DNA of 64,000 nucleotides from an uncultured bacterium (GTDB lineage Bacteria > Krumholzibacteriota > Krumholzibacteriia > LZORAL124-64-63), in assembly GCA_903859215.1 (NCBI GenBank), contig CAIOLW010000036.1:1-64000 (forward strand), in the 5' to 3' direction. The notes beneath the pieces were generated by a model. It was given only the letters and a program-made list of their open reading frames with translations. It was not told the DNA's origin and did no database searches. Of this stretch, positions 42,864-52,248 are shown in pieces. Position 1 is the first letter of the stretch, and every line of letters begins with the position of its first letter. A program made the translations under genes and the position numbers.

Positions 42864-44509
42864 CCGGCCGCGCCGACGAGCACCTGCGCCAGGGGCGGCC
42901 CTTCGCCGCCGGCAAGCCCGAGGACCCGATCGCGGACAAGCGCGAGCGCGCCGCCGTCGAGGGTTTGGCCGATGACATCGGCCTGCGCGAGATGGGCTAC
43001 GCGATGGTCGACCTGGTCGTCGAGTACCTGCAGGGGCTGGAGGGCCGCCGCGTCTACGGGCCGCTGACGCCCGCCGGCCTGGACGACACCTTCGCCGAGC
43101 CGATGCCCGAGGAAGGCACGCCGTTCGCCGACCTGGTGCAGGACTGCCGCAGTCGCGTGTTCCCGAACACGATGGCCATCGGCAGCCGCCGCTACTTCGG
43201 CATGATGAACCCCGCGCCGCTGCCACTGGCCATCTTCAGCGAGGCGCTCTGCGCGGCGATGAACCAGAACACCGCCTCTTGGCGCCACGCGCCGTCGGGC
43301 ACCGCCATCGAGAAGCGCGTCATCCGCTGGCTGTGCGACCTGTTCGGGCTGCCCGAGCGCAGCTTCGGCACCATGACCGACGGCGGCTCGCTGGCCAACA
43401 TCACCGGGCTCAAGCTGGCGATCAACCGCGTGCTCGGGCGCGACCTCTCGCGCGTGAACGACGGCTCGGCGCCCGGGGCCGACCTGGCGCGGCTGACGTT
43501 CTACGTCTCGGCGCAGGCGCACTACAGCTTCGAGAAGGCCATCGACCTGCTCGGGCTGGGCCGCGGCCAGTTGCGGCGCATCCCGGTCGACGAACTCTAC
43601 CGCATCGACCTGGCCGCGCTCGAGGCCGCCATCACCGCCGACAAGGCGGCGGGCCTGCGTCCGGCGTGCATCATCGGCATCGCCGGCACCACGAACACCG
43701 GCAGCATCGACAAGCTGGACCGCCTGGCGGCGCTGGCGCAGCAGGCCAACTGCTGGTTCCACGTCGACGCGGCCTACGGCGGCGCCGTGATGCTCAGCGA
43801 GATGTACCGCACGATGCTGCGCGGCATCGACCGCGCCGACTCGATCACCGTCGACCCGCACAAGTGGTTCTACATGCCGTTTTCGTGCGGCGGCATCCTG
43901 GTGCGCGACGGCGATTTCCTGCGGCGCAGCTTCCTGGTGCACCCCGAGTACTACATGGAGAAGGTGCAGCGCGACGGCGAGGCGGCCCCCGGCGAGACGC
44001 CGGCCCAGGCGCCGCCGGACCGGCGCGGCTTCCACCACGGCGACAAGGTTAACTTCTTCCAGTACGGCATCCAGGGCAGCCGGCGCCTGAACGCGCTGAA
44101 GCTGTGGCTGGCCATCCGCGCCGTGGGGCGCCGGCAGTACGCCGCGTGGGTCGAGAACGACATCGAACTGGCGCGCGTGATGGCCGCGCGCATGCGCCGG
44201 CAGCCCGATTTCCGCATTTTGGGGCCCAACACGCTGGGCATCTGCAATTTCCGCTGGGAACCGCGGCGCGCGGACGGTAGTTTGCGCTTCTCTGACGCGC
44301 AGAACGACCGGCTCAACCGGCAGTTGCAGGACCTGGTCGAGCGCGAGGGCGACGCGTGGTTCAGCTTCACGATGCTGGACGGCCTGGTGGCGCTGCGCGT
44401 GAACGTCGAGAACCGGAACATGGAACAGCAGGACATCGAGCGCCTGGTCGCGGTGATCCGGCGCGCGGCCGACCGGCTGCTCGAACAGAACAACCTGCCC
44501 GAAGCCTGA
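42860..44509 (+). CDS. Pyridoxal-dependent group II decarboxylase
   Basis: The 549-residue fold-type I PLP enzyme has SRRYFGMMNPAPLPLAIFSE, MTDGGSLANITGLKLA, AHYSFEKAIDLLG, HVDAAYGGAVMLSE and the PLP lysine in DPHKWFYMPFSCGG (K335). This is the pattern of aromatic-L-amino-acid, glutamate or related amino-acid decarboxylases. The exact substrate is not clear; length (549) and the N-terminal extension fit the broader DDC-like group seen in many environmental bacteria. It needs PLP from the nearby pdxST route. Confidence 0.9.
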   Translation: MTGRADEHLRQGRPFAAGKPEDPIADKRERAAVEGLADDIGLREMGYAMVDLVVEYLQGLEGRRVYGPLTPAGLDDTFAEPMPEEGTPFADLVQDCRSRVFPNTMAIGSRRYFGMMNPAPLPLAIFSEALCAAMNQNTASWRHAPSGTAIEKRVIRWLCDLFGLPERSFGTMTDGGSLANITGLKLAINRVLGRDLSRVNDGSAPGADLARLTFYVSAQAHYSFEKAIDLLGLGRGQLRRIPVDELYRIDLAALEAAITADKAAGLRPACIIGIAGTTNTGSIDKLDRLAALAQQANCWFHVDAAYGGAVMLSEMYRTMLRGIDRADSITVDPHKWFYMPFSCGGILVRDGDFLRRSFLVHPEYYMEKVQRDGEAAPGETPAQAPPDRRGFHHGDKVNFFQYGIQGSRRLNALKLWLAIRAVGRRQYAAWVENDIELARVMAARMRRQPDFRILGPNTLGICNFRWEPRRADGSLRFSDAQNDRLNRQLQDLVEREGDAWFSFTMLDGLVALRVNVENRNMEQQDIERLVAVIRRAADRLLEQNNLPEA

Positions 44510-44523
44510 AGGAGCGTCACGTG

Positions 44524-44997
44524 ATGAAGCGACTGCTGGTGGCCGTGCTCGGCCTGGTTCTGTTCGCCGCCGTGCCTGCGTCGGCGGCCCCCAAGGCTTC
44601 GGCCGACGTCGTGAAAGTGACGCCGCGCCAGAAGCTGCTGACGGCGACGCCCGGGCAGCGGATCACGTTCCAGGTGGCGCTGGACATCGCGCCGCACTGG
44701 CACCTGTACGCCCACGGGGACACGAACTTCATCGGCATCGACCTCGATCCCGACGACCCGTTCCCGCTCGAGGAATACGAGGCGACGTACCCGGCAGGGA
44801 CGCCCGGCGAGTTCTTCGGCGAGACGGTGATGACCGTGGTCGGCAAGCAGGTCATCAACGCCGAGGCCATCGTGCCGGAGAAGCTGCCCAAGGGCGTGCA
44901 CAAGGTCCGCCTGGCGCTGACGGTGCAGGCCTGCGACGACAAGATGTGCCTGGCCCCGGACCTGGTCCCGGTCGAGATGGACCTGACGGTCAAGTGA
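44524..44997 (+). CDS. Periplasmic DsbD-alpha-like domain protein
   Basis: The 157-residue protein has a signal peptide (MKRLLVAVLGLVLFAAVPASA). The mature domain follows the N-terminal alpha domain of DsbD: QVALDIAPHWHLYAHG..., FFGETVMTV and a C-terminal QACDDKMCLAPDLVPV with the cysteine pair that swaps disulfides with periplasmic partners. Stand-alone alpha domains without the membrane part exist in other bacteria. ATG 44524 has AAGGAG nine bases upstream. The stop overlaps the RRM protein start by four bases. Confidence 0.82.
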   Translation: MKRLLVAVLGLVLFAAVPASAAPKASADVVKVTPRQKLLTATPGQRITFQVALDIAPHWHLYAHGDTNFIGIDLDPDDPFPLEEYEATYPAGTPGEFFGETVMTVVGKQVINAEAIVPEKLPKGVHKVRLALTVQACDDKMCLAPDLVPVEMDLTVK

Positions 44998-45272
44998 GCG
45001 AGGCGCTGCGGATCTACCTCGGCGACCTGCCGCCCGGCGCGACGCCCGACGATGTGCGGGAGTTGTTCGCCCCGCACGGGGCGGTCAGTGACATCACCCT
45101 CGTCACCGACCCCGAGACGGGTGAACCGCGCGGCTTCGGTTTCGTGACCATGGACGCGACGCTCGCCGGCCCGGCGATCGCCGAACTGGACGGCTGCCTG
45201 TGGCGCGGCCACACGCTGCGCGTGAACGAATCGTATGACCGCGGGGCGAGGCCGCCGCGTCGCTCCTGGTAA
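44994..45272 (+). CDS. RRM-type RNA-binding protein
   Basis: The 92-residue protein is one RNA recognition motif: RNP2 IYLGDL, the loop ITLVTDPETGEPRG and RNP1 RGFGFVTM, then ELDGCLWRGHTLRVN. These Rbp-like single-RRM proteins bind single-stranded RNA and are often cold-responsive in bacteria. The GTG start overlaps the previous TGA by four bases, an odd pairing with a periplasmic protein. The tail is short and basic (GARPPRRSW). Confidence 0.92.
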   Translation: MSEALRIYLGDLPPGATPDDVRELFAPHGAVSDITLVTDPETGEPRGFGFVTMDATLAGPAIAELDGCLWRGHTLRVNESYDRGARPPRRSW

Positions 45273-45322
45273 CGGGCGCCGCGCCGCCCGGCCCCTCGTC
45301 ATCACATCCCGGGAGGGATCCC

Positions 45323-45856
45323 ATGCCGCATTTCGCCCGTCCGGTGCCCGGCGACTACCACCCGTACCACCAGCAGTACCTCGACCAGGTCCCGGCCGAC
45401 GTCACGGACGTGCTGGGATTCCTGCGCAAACAGGGCCTGGCGGTGATGGACGGGTTCAAGAAGCTGGATGACGCCGCCGGCGACCACCGCTACGAGCCCG
45501 GCAAGTGGTCGGTCAAGGAAGTGCTCGGCCACCTGCTCGACACCGAGCGGGTGTTCGTGTTCAGGGCCCTGTGGATCGCCCGCGGCGAGCCGAACGAGCA
45601 GCCGGGGATGGACGAGAAGGTCTGGGGGGACAACTCGAACGCCGGCCGGCGGCCGCTGGACCACCTGTGGCGCGAGCACCACGTCGCGCGCACCGACCAC
45701 CTGCGCCTGCTGCGCACCTTCGATGCCGCGGCCTGCGCGCGCCGGGGCCGCGCCAACGGCGTCGAATTGACGGCCGCGGCGATCCCCTGGCTCATCGCCG
45801 GCCACGAGCGCCACCACCTGAACGTCCTGCGCGACCGTTACGGCATCAGCCTCTGA
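45323..45856 (+). CDS. DinB-superfamily protein
   Basis: The 177-residue four-helix protein has the DinB metal-histidine spacing: WSVKEVLGHLLDTERVF (first His) and PWLIAGHERHHLNVL (two further His), with YHPYHQQYLDQV at the front. Members bind zinc or nickel; many are thiol-dependent transferases or have no known role. CGGGAGGGA precedes ATG 45323. It seems to be a stand-alone gene. Confidence 0.9.
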   Translation: MPHFARPVPGDYHPYHQQYLDQVPADVTDVLGFLRKQGLAVMDGFKKLDDAAGDHRYEPGKWSVKEVLGHLLDTERVFVFRALWIARGEPNEQPGMDEKVWGDNSNAGRRPLDHLWREHHVARTDHLRLLRTFDAAACARRGRANGVELTAAAIPWLIAGHERHHLNVLRDRYGISL

Positions 45857-45894
45857 CCCCCGGCAGGCGCCCGGCGCCCGAAAGCGGATCGGGC

Positions 45895-45923
45895 TTGGCG
45901 TTTTCCCGCGGGGGGGATACGAT
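45895..45923 (+). promoter_or_regulatory. Predicted promoter of the sorting-domain protein gene
   Basis: TTGGCG (45895-45900), 17-base spacer, TACGAT (45918-45923), about 65 bases before ATG 45990. Confidence 0.55.
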
Positions 45924-45989
45924 GGGCGGGCCCCGGATCGCCTCGCACGACGGGCTGCACACTGCTGGCAGGCACGGAGGTCTGGCACC

Positions 45990-48401
45990 ATGTCGCGGAA
46001 ACATCGCACCTGGTCGAAAACGACATGTTTCCAAGGGCTTCTGGTCCCTCTCCTGCTTGCGCTGCCGCTGCCGGCACCGGCGTCCGCACCGGTCGGCACC
46101 TGGACCCGCGACCCGCTCCTGAACGACGCCATCTGTTCCCTGACCTCAGCCCAGTACGACACCCGCGTTGCGCCCGATGGCGCCGGCGGCTGGATCGTCG
46201 GCTGGCTCGACGCGCGCGGCGGGGGCCTGCCGGCGATCTATGTCCAGCGGCTCAACGCCTCGGGCGCCAGGCTCTGGACCACCGACGGCGTGCTCGCCTT
46301 CCAGACCTACGGCTTCCTGATCGACTTCGAGATGACCGGTGACGGCCAGGGCGGCGTCTTCGTCGCGACCGTCGACAGCCACGACTCGCTCTTCTACCAC
46401 GTCTACCTGCAGCGCGTGAACGCAGCCGGCTCCCGTGTCCTGGGCACCGGCGGCGTGACGGCCGTGACCGGAACCTCGTCGGGCCAGGTGGCGCCCACGC
46501 TGGTGAACTCCGAGCCGGGCGTGGCCGTGGTGGCGTTCCAGGACACGCGCGCGGCCGGCGGGGACATCTACGCGCAGCGCATGACCTCGGCCGGCACGCT
46601 GACCTGGGGCGCGGGCGGCGCCGCTGTGTGTGCGCTCGACGGCGCCCAGTCCGATCCCGTCGCCGTGGCCGACGGCAGCGGCGGCGCGCTGGTGTTCTGG
46701 GAGGACAATCACAACGCCGGCACGACCGGCATGGACATCTACGGACAGCACGTGACGGCTGCCGGCGCCCAGCAGTGGACGGCATCCGGCGCCGTCGTCA
46801 GCACGGCTGCGGGGTCGCAGGCGGGCATTTCCGCAGCTGCGGACGGCAGCGGCGGCGCCATCATCGCCTGGGAGGACGCGCGCGACCTCGGCCTGGATAT
46901 CTACGGGATGCGCCTGAACGGCTCGGGGACGGCGCGCTGGTTCGTCAGCGGACGGCCCGTGTGCGACGCCGCCGGCTCGCAGTACGACCCGGTCGTGGTC
47001 GCCGATCCCTACGGCGGCGCCTGGGTCGCCTGGACCGACGGCCGCGCCGACGCCTGGGCCGACGAACAGGTCTACGTGCAGGCCCTGGCCGGCGACGGCC
47101 TGCCGCGCTGGACGCTGAACGGGCAGCCGGCCGGTCCCGCGGACGGCAACCAGGCCGCGGCCACCATGGCGGCCACCGGCGGCGGGACAGTGTCGCTGGC
47201 CTGGGTCGACCAGCGGACCGGGATGCGCGATGTGCGCGCCCAGAGCTTCAACTACGCCGGGGATGCGCAGTGGGCCGCCGCAGGCCTGCTCGTGGCGGGC
47301 GCGGCCTTCGACCAGACCGCACCGCGCATGGCGGCGGGTTCCGTCGGCGAGGTGATGGTGGCCTGGGATGACGAGCGCGTCGGGCAGGACATCTACGCGC
47401 AGCGCGTCGACCGCACGGGCTGGCTGGGCGACCCGGCGCCGGTCCTGGCAACCGTGGCCGATCGCCCCGACGACCAGGGCGGCCAGGTGCGGTTGAGCTG
47501 GAACGCAAGCTGGCTCGACGCCTGGGGCCAGCCCGGCGTGACAGCCTACCACGTGCTCAACCGCCGTCCCGGCCTCAAGAACGCGGTGCCCGGCACCGGG
47601 CCGGCCGTGCTCAAGGCCCTGCTGGCCGACGGTTGGACCGAAGTCGCCCAGCTGCCGCCCCTGCAGCTGTCGCAGTACGCCTGTAATGCGCCCACCTACG
47701 GCGACTGGACCGCGAGTTCGCAGCCGCTGACCGAGTTCATGGTCGTGGCCGAGGCGGGTTCGTACCTGTTGCCGTCCGGCACCCTGACCGGCTATTCGGT
47801 GGACAACCTCTCCCCGGGCGCCCCGACCGGCCTGCAGGTGCAAACCGACCACTTCGACGTGCTGCTGGCCTGGCAGGCGTCGGGCGTGAACGACGAGGAC
47901 CTGCACCACTACAACGTCTACCGCTGCCGCACGCCCGAGTTCGCGGACGGGCAGACCACGCTGCTGTCGGATGCGGCGCTGACTTCCTACTTCGAGGTCC
48001 GGGTGCCGCAGGGGCACTGGTATTTCCGCGTCACCGCCGTCGACATCCACGGCAACGAGAGCGCGCCGAGCAACGTCGCCGGCATGCTCAGCCTGGTCGC
48101 CGTCGACCCGGCGGGCGCTCCGACCACGCTCGCGGTGCGTTCGGCCACGCCGAACCCGTTCAATCCGATCACGGAGATCCATTGCGACCTGCCGGCCGAG
48201 GGCCCGGTGGCGCTGGCGGTCTACGACCTGGGCGGCCACGCGGTGCGGCACCTGCTGGACGAATCGCGCGGCGCGGGAACGTTCAGCGTGATCTGGAACG
48301 GTCGCGACGATTCCGGGCGCCTGGTGCCGAGCGGCGTCTACTTCGCGCGCCTGTCGGCGGCCGGGCAGGAGTCCGTGCTCAAGCTGGTGCTCGCCAAGTA
48401 G
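45990..48401 (+). CDS. Large secreted protein with FlgD-like/type IX C-terminal sorting domain
   Basis: The 803-residue protein has a signal peptide (GLLVPLLLALPLPAPASA), then about eight repeats of roughly 45-60 residues with the pattern DG.GG.iv.W.D.R....DIYgqr.....G...W (for example ADGSGGAIIAWEDARD, GEVMVAWDDERVGQDIYAQR), probably a beta-propeller. A fibronectin-like module (about residues 610-700, NVYRCRTPEFADGQ) follows. The C-terminal 80 residues (NPFNPITEIHCDLP, VYDLGGHAVRHLL, WNGRDDSGRLVPSGVYFARL, ending LKLVLAK) form the FlgD-type Ig domain used as a type A sorting signal. The porX-like gene in this window supports export by type IX secretion. Confidence 0.88.
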   Translation: MSRKHRTWSKTTCFQGLLVPLLLALPLPAPASAPVGTWTRDPLLNDAICSLTSAQYDTRVAPDGAGGWIVGWLDARGGGLPAIYVQRLNASGARLWTTDGVLAFQTYGFLIDFEMTGDGQGGVFVATVDSHDSLFYHVYLQRVNAAGSRVLGTGGVTAVTGTSSGQVAPTLVNSEPGVAVVAFQDTRAAGGDIYAQRMTSAGTLTWGAGGAAVCALDGAQSDPVAVADGSGGALVFWEDNHNAGTTGMDIYGQHVTAAGAQQWTASGAVVSTAAGSQAGISAAADGSGGAIIAWEDARDLGLDIYGMRLNGSGTARWFVSGRPVCDAAGSQYDPVVVADPYGGAWVAWTDGRADAWADEQVYVQALAGDGLPRWTLNGQPAGPADGNQAAATMAATGGGTVSLAWVDQRTGMRDVRAQSFNYAGDAQWAAAGLLVAGAAFDQTAPRMAAGSVGEVMVAWDDERVGQDIYAQRVDRTGWLGDPAPVLATVADRPDDQGGQVRLSWNASWLDAWGQPGVTAYHVLNRRPGLKNAVPGTGPAVLKALLADGWTEVAQLPPLQLSQYACNAPTYGDWTASSQPLTEFMVVAEAGSYLLPSGTLTGYSVDNLSPGAPTGLQVQTDHFDVLLAWQASGVNDEDLHHYNVYRCRTPEFADGQTTLLSDAALTSYFEVRVPQGHWYFRVTAVDIHGNESAPSNVAGMLSLVAVDPAGAPTTLAVRSATPNPFNPITEIHCDLPAEGPVALAVYDLGGHAVRHLLDESRGAGTFSVIWNGRDDSGRLVPSGVYFARLSAAGQESVLKLVLAK

Positions 48402-48437
48402 GGCGCAGCGCGCGGCGCGGCGGCCGGGAGGATCGCG

Positions 48438-49403
48438 ATGTCGGTCGATTTCGAGGAAATCCTCGCCGCTGCGGCGCGCATCGAGGGCCACATCCACCAC
48501 ACGCCGGTGCTGACCTGCGCCACGCTCGACCGGCTGTGCGGCGCCCGTTTGTACTTCAAGTGCGAGAACCTGCAGAAGGTTGGCGCCTTCAAGATGCGGG
48601 GCGCGGCGAACGCCGTGCTCTCGCTGGCGCCCGCGGAAGCCGCCCGCGGCGTGGCCACGCATTCGTCGGGCAACCACGCGCAGGCGCTCGCCTGCGCCGC
48701 GCGGGCGCGCGGCATCCCGGCCTGGATCGTGATGCCGACCACCGCGCCCGCCGTCAAGCGCGCGGCCGTCGCCGGCTACGGCGCCGAGATCATTCCCTGC
48801 GAGCCGACCCTGGTTGCGCGCGAAACGACGCTGCGCGATGTCGTCGCACGCACCGGCGCGACCTTCATCCCGCCTTACGATGACGAGCGCATCATCGCCG
48901 GGCAGGGCACCGCGGCGCTCGAACTGGTGTGCGAGGTCCCGGGGCTCGACTGGGTGCTGTGCCCGGTGGGCGGCGGCGGCCTGCTGGCCGGCACGGCGCT
49001 GGCCGTGCGGGGGCTGCTGCCGGCTGCGCGCGTGGTGGGGGCCGAGCCTGCGGGCGCCGACGACACGGCGCGGTCGCTGGCGGCGGGGCAGCGGCTGCCG
49101 GTCGTGGATCCGCGCTCGGTGTGCGACGGACTGTTGACCTCGGTCGGCGAACGCAACTTCCCCATCATCCAGCGGCTGGTGCACGCCGTCTGGACCGTGC
49201 CCGACGACGCGGTCATCGCCGCGATGCGCCTGCTCTTCGAGCGGATGAAGGTGGTCGTCGAGCCCTCGGGCGCCATCGGCCTGGCCGCCGCGCTGGCCCA
49301 TGCCGGCGAACTGGCGGGGGCGCGCGTCGGCATCATCCTCTCGGGCGGCAACGTCGACCTCGAGCGGCTGCCCTGGCTGGGCGCCCCCGGGGAGAAGCAA
49401 TGA
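48438..49403 (+). CDS. Threonine/serine dehydratase (PLP, fold type II)
   Basis: The 321-residue enzyme has the PLP lysine in KVGAFKMRGA (K52), SSGNHAQALA, the phosphate-binding tetraglycine in VGGGGLLAGTAL and VEPSGAIGLAA. This is the catabolic threonine ammonia-lyase/serine racemase pattern; there is no C-terminal ACT domain, so no isoleucine control as in IlvA. ATG 48438 has GGGAGGA upstream. The TGA overlaps the cupin gene by four bases. Confidence 0.9.
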   Translation: MSVDFEEILAAAARIEGHIHHTPVLTCATLDRLCGARLYFKCENLQKVGAFKMRGAANAVLSLAPAEAARGVATHSSGNHAQALACAARARGIPAWIVMPTTAPAVKRAAVAGYGAEIIPCEPTLVARETTLRDVVARTGATFIPPYDDERIIAGQGTAALELVCEVPGLDWVLCPVGGGGLLAGTALAVRGLLPAARVVGAEPAGADDTARSLAAGQRLPVVDPRSVCDGLLTSVGERNFPIIQRLVHAVWTVPDDAVIAAMRLLFERMKVVVEPSGAIGLAAALAHAGELAGARVGIILSGGNVDLERLPWLGAPGEKQ

Positions 49404-49879
49404 ACCCGGAGGCCGCGCGACTGATCGCCGCGCTCAGGCTGTCTCCCCATCCGGAGGGGGGCTGGTACCGCGAGACGTGGCGCGGGACCGCGACCGTCGA
49501 TGTCGGGCGCGGGCCGCGCGCCACCGGAACGTCGATCTACTACCTGCTCGAGGGCGGGGCCACCAGTCGCCTGCACCGGCTGGCGGCGGACGAGCTGTGG
49601 CACCACCACTGCGGCGACCCGGTCACCGTGCATGTGTTCGATGAAGACGGCCATCGCGCCGTCCGGCTCGGGGATGGCTGCGCGCCGGCGCCGGCGTGGC
49701 AGGTGGTCGTGCCGGCGGGGGCCGCCTTCGGGGCCGAGGTCGATGCGCCCGACGGCTGGTGCCTGGTGGGCTGCACCGTGGCGCCGGGCTTCGACTTCGC
49801 CGATTTCACGTGGGCGGACGCGGACGAGCTGCGCCGTCGCCATCCGGCCTGCGCCGACGTGATCGACCGGCTGGCCTGA
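49400..49879 (+). CDS. Cupin_5 (DUF985) family protein
   Basis: The 159-residue protein matches the DUF985 cupin pattern: LSPHPEGGWYRETWR, TSIYYLLEGGATSRLHRLAADELWHHHCGDPVTVHVF and FADFTWADADEL at the end. The cupin barrel holds histidines (ELWHHH) that could bind metal, but no activity is established for this family. It shares an operon with the dehydratase. Confidence 0.9.
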   Translation: MNPEAARLIAALRLSPHPEGGWYRETWRGTATVDVGRGPRATGTSIYYLLEGGATSRLHRLAADELWHHHCGDPVTVHVFDEDGHRAVRLGDGCAPAPAWQVVVPAGAAFGAEVDAPDGWCLVGCTVAPGFDFADFTWADADELRRRHPACADVIDRLA

Positions 49880-50001
49880 CCGCGCCCCGCGCGCGGGCAA
49901 TCTCCCCTTTACCGCGGCGGGAACCGGCACCATCATGGGCGCCCACCGGGCTGGCGCGATGGATGCGCCCCGAAGGCCCGGCGACAGCCACGGAGGGCGC
50001 G

Positions 50002-50448
50002 ATGCCGCACGAGATGACCATCCGCGTACGCGGCTACCACTGCGATTTCTACGGCCACGTGAACAACGCGCGCTTCCTTGAGCTGTTCGAGGAGGCGCGC
50101 TGGCGCTGGGCCGAGACCGTCGTCGACCTTGCGGCGTGGCAGGCCGAGGGTTTCGGCTTCATCGTCGCGGGCATCGACATCCGCTACAAGCGACCGGCTC
50201 CCGAGGGCCTGTTGCTACGGATCACCAGCGACATCAAGCGACTCGACGCGAAGTTCGGCGTCTTCACGCAAGTGATCCACGGGGCCGAGGACGGCCGCCT
50301 GCTGGTCGAGGCCGACGTCACCTTCGCCGTCGTCGATGTGAAGACCGGGCGCGCGCTGCCGCTGCAGGGCCGGGCCGACGCGCCGTTCACCGCCTGGCGG
50401 CTCGCGCAGTCGTCGCAACCGTCCCCGGAGCGGGACAAGGGAGACTAG
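50002..50448 (+). CDS. Hotdog-fold acyl-CoA thioesterase
   Basis: The 148-residue protein contains the 4-hydroxybenzoyl-CoA thioesterase-like signature CDFYGHVNNARFLELFEEAR, with the catalytic aspartate in place, and then IVAGIDIRYKRPAPEG and VEADVTFAVVDVKTGRALPL. It hydrolyses acyl-CoA or acyl-ACP thioesters (YbgC/FadM group); the chain length is not evident. ATG 50002 has CGGAGGG upstream. The following mgtC-like gene begins two bases after its stop. Confidence 0.9.
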   Translation: MPHEMTIRVRGYHCDFYGHVNNARFLELFEEARWRWAETVVDLAAWQAEGFGFIVAGIDIRYKRPAPEGLLLRITSDIKRLDAKFGVFTQVIHGAEDGRLLVEADVTFAVVDVKTGRALPLQGRADAPFTAWRLAQSSQPSPERDKGD

Positions 50449-50449
50449 G

Positions 50450-51145
50450 ATGCTGCCGATGCCGCTTTCCATCCCCGAGATCATCCTGCGCCTGGGCCTG
50501 GCGGCCGTGCTGGGCGGGCTGGTCGGGCTCGAGCGCGACATCCACGGCCGCGCCGCCGGCCTGCGCACGCACCTTTTGGTCAGCCTGGGCTCGGCGGTGT
50601 TCATGGTGCTGTCGATCTTCGTGGCGGCCACCGCGCACGGCGCCACGTTCACGGCCGATCCCGGCCGCATCGCGGCGCAGGTCATCGCCGGCATCGGTTT
50701 CCTGGGCGCGGGCGTGATCATCAAGGAGCGCGCCACCGTGCGCGGGTTGACCACGTCGGCCTGCCTGTGGCTGGTGGCGGCGGTCGGCATGACGGCGGGC
50801 GCCGGCTACCCGATCGTCTCGCTCATCACGACGGCGTTCGCGCTGATCGGGCTGATCGTGCTCAAGTCGTTCGAGCGGCTCTACCCGAAGGACTTCTACC
50901 GCACGCTGGAGATCACCACCGGGATCGGGACCAGCGCCTCGGAGGTCATCTCGCTGCTGAAGGAACAGAACCTCGACATCCTGTCCTGCGCCATCACGCG
51001 CGACTACGTGGCGGCCACGGCGCGCATCACGCTCGGCCTGCGGTTCTTCCACAAGGGCGTCACCGACAAGCGCTCGCACGCGATCTTCGAGATGCTCGAG
51101 AAGTCGGGGCTGGAGATCCGGCGCGTGGAGTGGCGTCGCACCTGA
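50450..51145 (+). CDS. MgtC/SapB family membrane protein
   Basis: The 231-residue protein has the MgtC core: LRLGLAAVLGGLVGLERDIHGRAAGLRTHLLVSLGSAVFMVLS, then IAAQVIAGIGFLGAGVIIKERATVRGLTTSACLWLVAAVGMTAGAG, and a cytoplasmic ACT-like C-terminal domain (ITTGIGTSASEVISLLKEQ). Four or five membrane helices are visible. Long versions like this are common in environmental bacteria; the link to Mg2+ limitation or ATP synthase modulation is known only for some. The terminator downstream is shared with the facing gene. Confidence 0.93.
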   Translation: MLPMPLSIPEIILRLGLAAVLGGLVGLERDIHGRAAGLRTHLLVSLGSAVFMVLSIFVAATAHGATFTADPGRIAAQVIAGIGFLGAGVIIKERATVRGLTTSACLWLVAAVGMTAGAGYPIVSLITTAFALIGLIVLKSFERLYPKDFYRTLEITTGIGTSASEVISLLKEQNLDILSCAITRDYVAATARITLGLRFFHKGVTDKRSHAIFEMLEKSGLEIRRVEWRRT

Positions 51146-51169
51146 GGTCGCACAGCGCGGAAAAAGAGG

Positions 51170-51199
51170 CGGCCGCCGTTCCCCGGGGAGCGGCGGCCG
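51170..51199 (-). terminator. Terminator, best oriented for the leftward gene
   Basis: CGGCCGCCG (51170-51178) pairs with CGGCGGCCG (51191-51199). On the minus strand it is followed by CTCTTTTTCC; on the plus strand the tract is weaker. Confidence 0.8.
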
Positions 51200-51224
51200 T
51201 TATCGTTGCCGGCGGGGTCGGCGC

Positions 51225-52199
51225 TCAGGCGCCGAGTCCGTGCGCCAGCTGGTCGAACGCCTCGCGCATGCCCTTCTGCAGCGCGGCCACGTCGGCGGCC
51301 GACCACTGCGCGGGCTCCTCGCGGATGAACGAGGTCTTGTCGACGCGGTTGTCGAAGCGGCCGAGGGCCAGGTGGTAGTCCTTGCCGTCGCGCTCGACGC
51401 GCACGGCATCGGGACGGCCCGAGTGGTCGAGCAGCCAGGCCATGTCGTCGCAGCCGTAGTCGCCGTACATCACGGCCAGCGGCACGCCGTGGTGCAGGAT
51501 GCTGCCCGGGTCGTTCGGGTCGGTCCGCGCGGCGTTCTTGCGGCGCGACTCCTCGGGCGTCACCCAGATGTAGAGGATGCTCGCCTTGTCGAGGATGGCC
51601 GGGCTCAGCTGCGCCAGGCTGGCGCGGTAGCCGTAGGGGTGGGGAATCGGCATCACCTGTCCGTCGGCGCAGCCGCGGGCGAATTCGATGACCACCGTCT
51701 TGCCCTCCAGCGTGTCGGGCACCTCGGCCACCTTGTCGTCCAGGAGCTTGCGGGCCTCCTTCTCGATCGGGCCGGCGATCTCGCGGCACAGGTCTTCGCC
51801 CAGGGTGGCGATGACGGCCTGCCCGCCCGCGCGCACGCGCGCGGCGTCGATGCGACGGAACAGCCACAGCGCGGCCGATTCGGGCGCCGGGCGCCGCTTG
51901 TTCACGAGGTCGTCGTAGTCCTCGTTGATCAGCTCGATCAGGGTGAGCCAATCGACCGGGCTGCGGAACGGCAGCGCCGGCGAGACGAAGAAGAGCCCCT
52001 GCCGGCCGCGCGCCGTCAGTTCGTCGCTGACGCGCCGCATGATGTGCACGTACGGGAAGTCGTCCAGCTGGACGGTCTGGCCGATGCCGAACTGCGCATG
52101 GCACTGCTCGGGCGTCAGGCTGGCCAGGTAGCGGCGGGCCTCGGACTTGCCGCTGGCCGGCAGCGCGAGCAGCAGCAGGGTGTCGATATGGTGGGACAT
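51225..52199 (-). CDS. P-loop-like protein of unknown function
   Basis: The 324-residue protein begins MSHHIDTLLLLALPASGKSEARRYL, where LALPASGKS is a Walker A-like (GxPxxGKS variant) loop. Further on are LDDFPYVHIMRRVSDEL, QAVIATLGEDLCREIAGPIEKEAR and KTVVIEFARGCADG, then ILYIWVTPEESRRKNAART, which look like the LID and acceptor segments of a small-molecule kinase. It may phosphorylate a nucleoside or sugar, but no match to a named family is evident. GAGAGG precedes ATG 52199. It has its own promoter. Confidence 0.7.
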   Translation of the reverse strand: MSHHIDTLLLLALPASGKSEARRYLASLTPEQCHAQFGIGQTVQLDDFPYVHIMRRVSDELTARGRQGLFFVSPALPFRSPVDWLTLIELINEDYDDLVNKRRPAPESAALWLFRRIDAARVRAGGQAVIATLGEDLCREIAGPIEKEARKLLDDKVAEVPDTLEGKTVVIEFARGCADGQVMPIPHPYGYRASLAQLSPAILDKASILYIWVTPEESRRKNAARTDPNDPGSILHHGVPLAVMYGDYGCDDMAWLLDHSGRPDAVRVERDGKDYHLALGRFDNRVDKTSFIREEPAQWSAADVAALQKGMREAFDQLAHGLGA

Positions 52200-52248
52200 G
52201 ACGGACCTCTCACCGGGGCTGATGTTGGTTGACCGCTGTCAATAAGGG

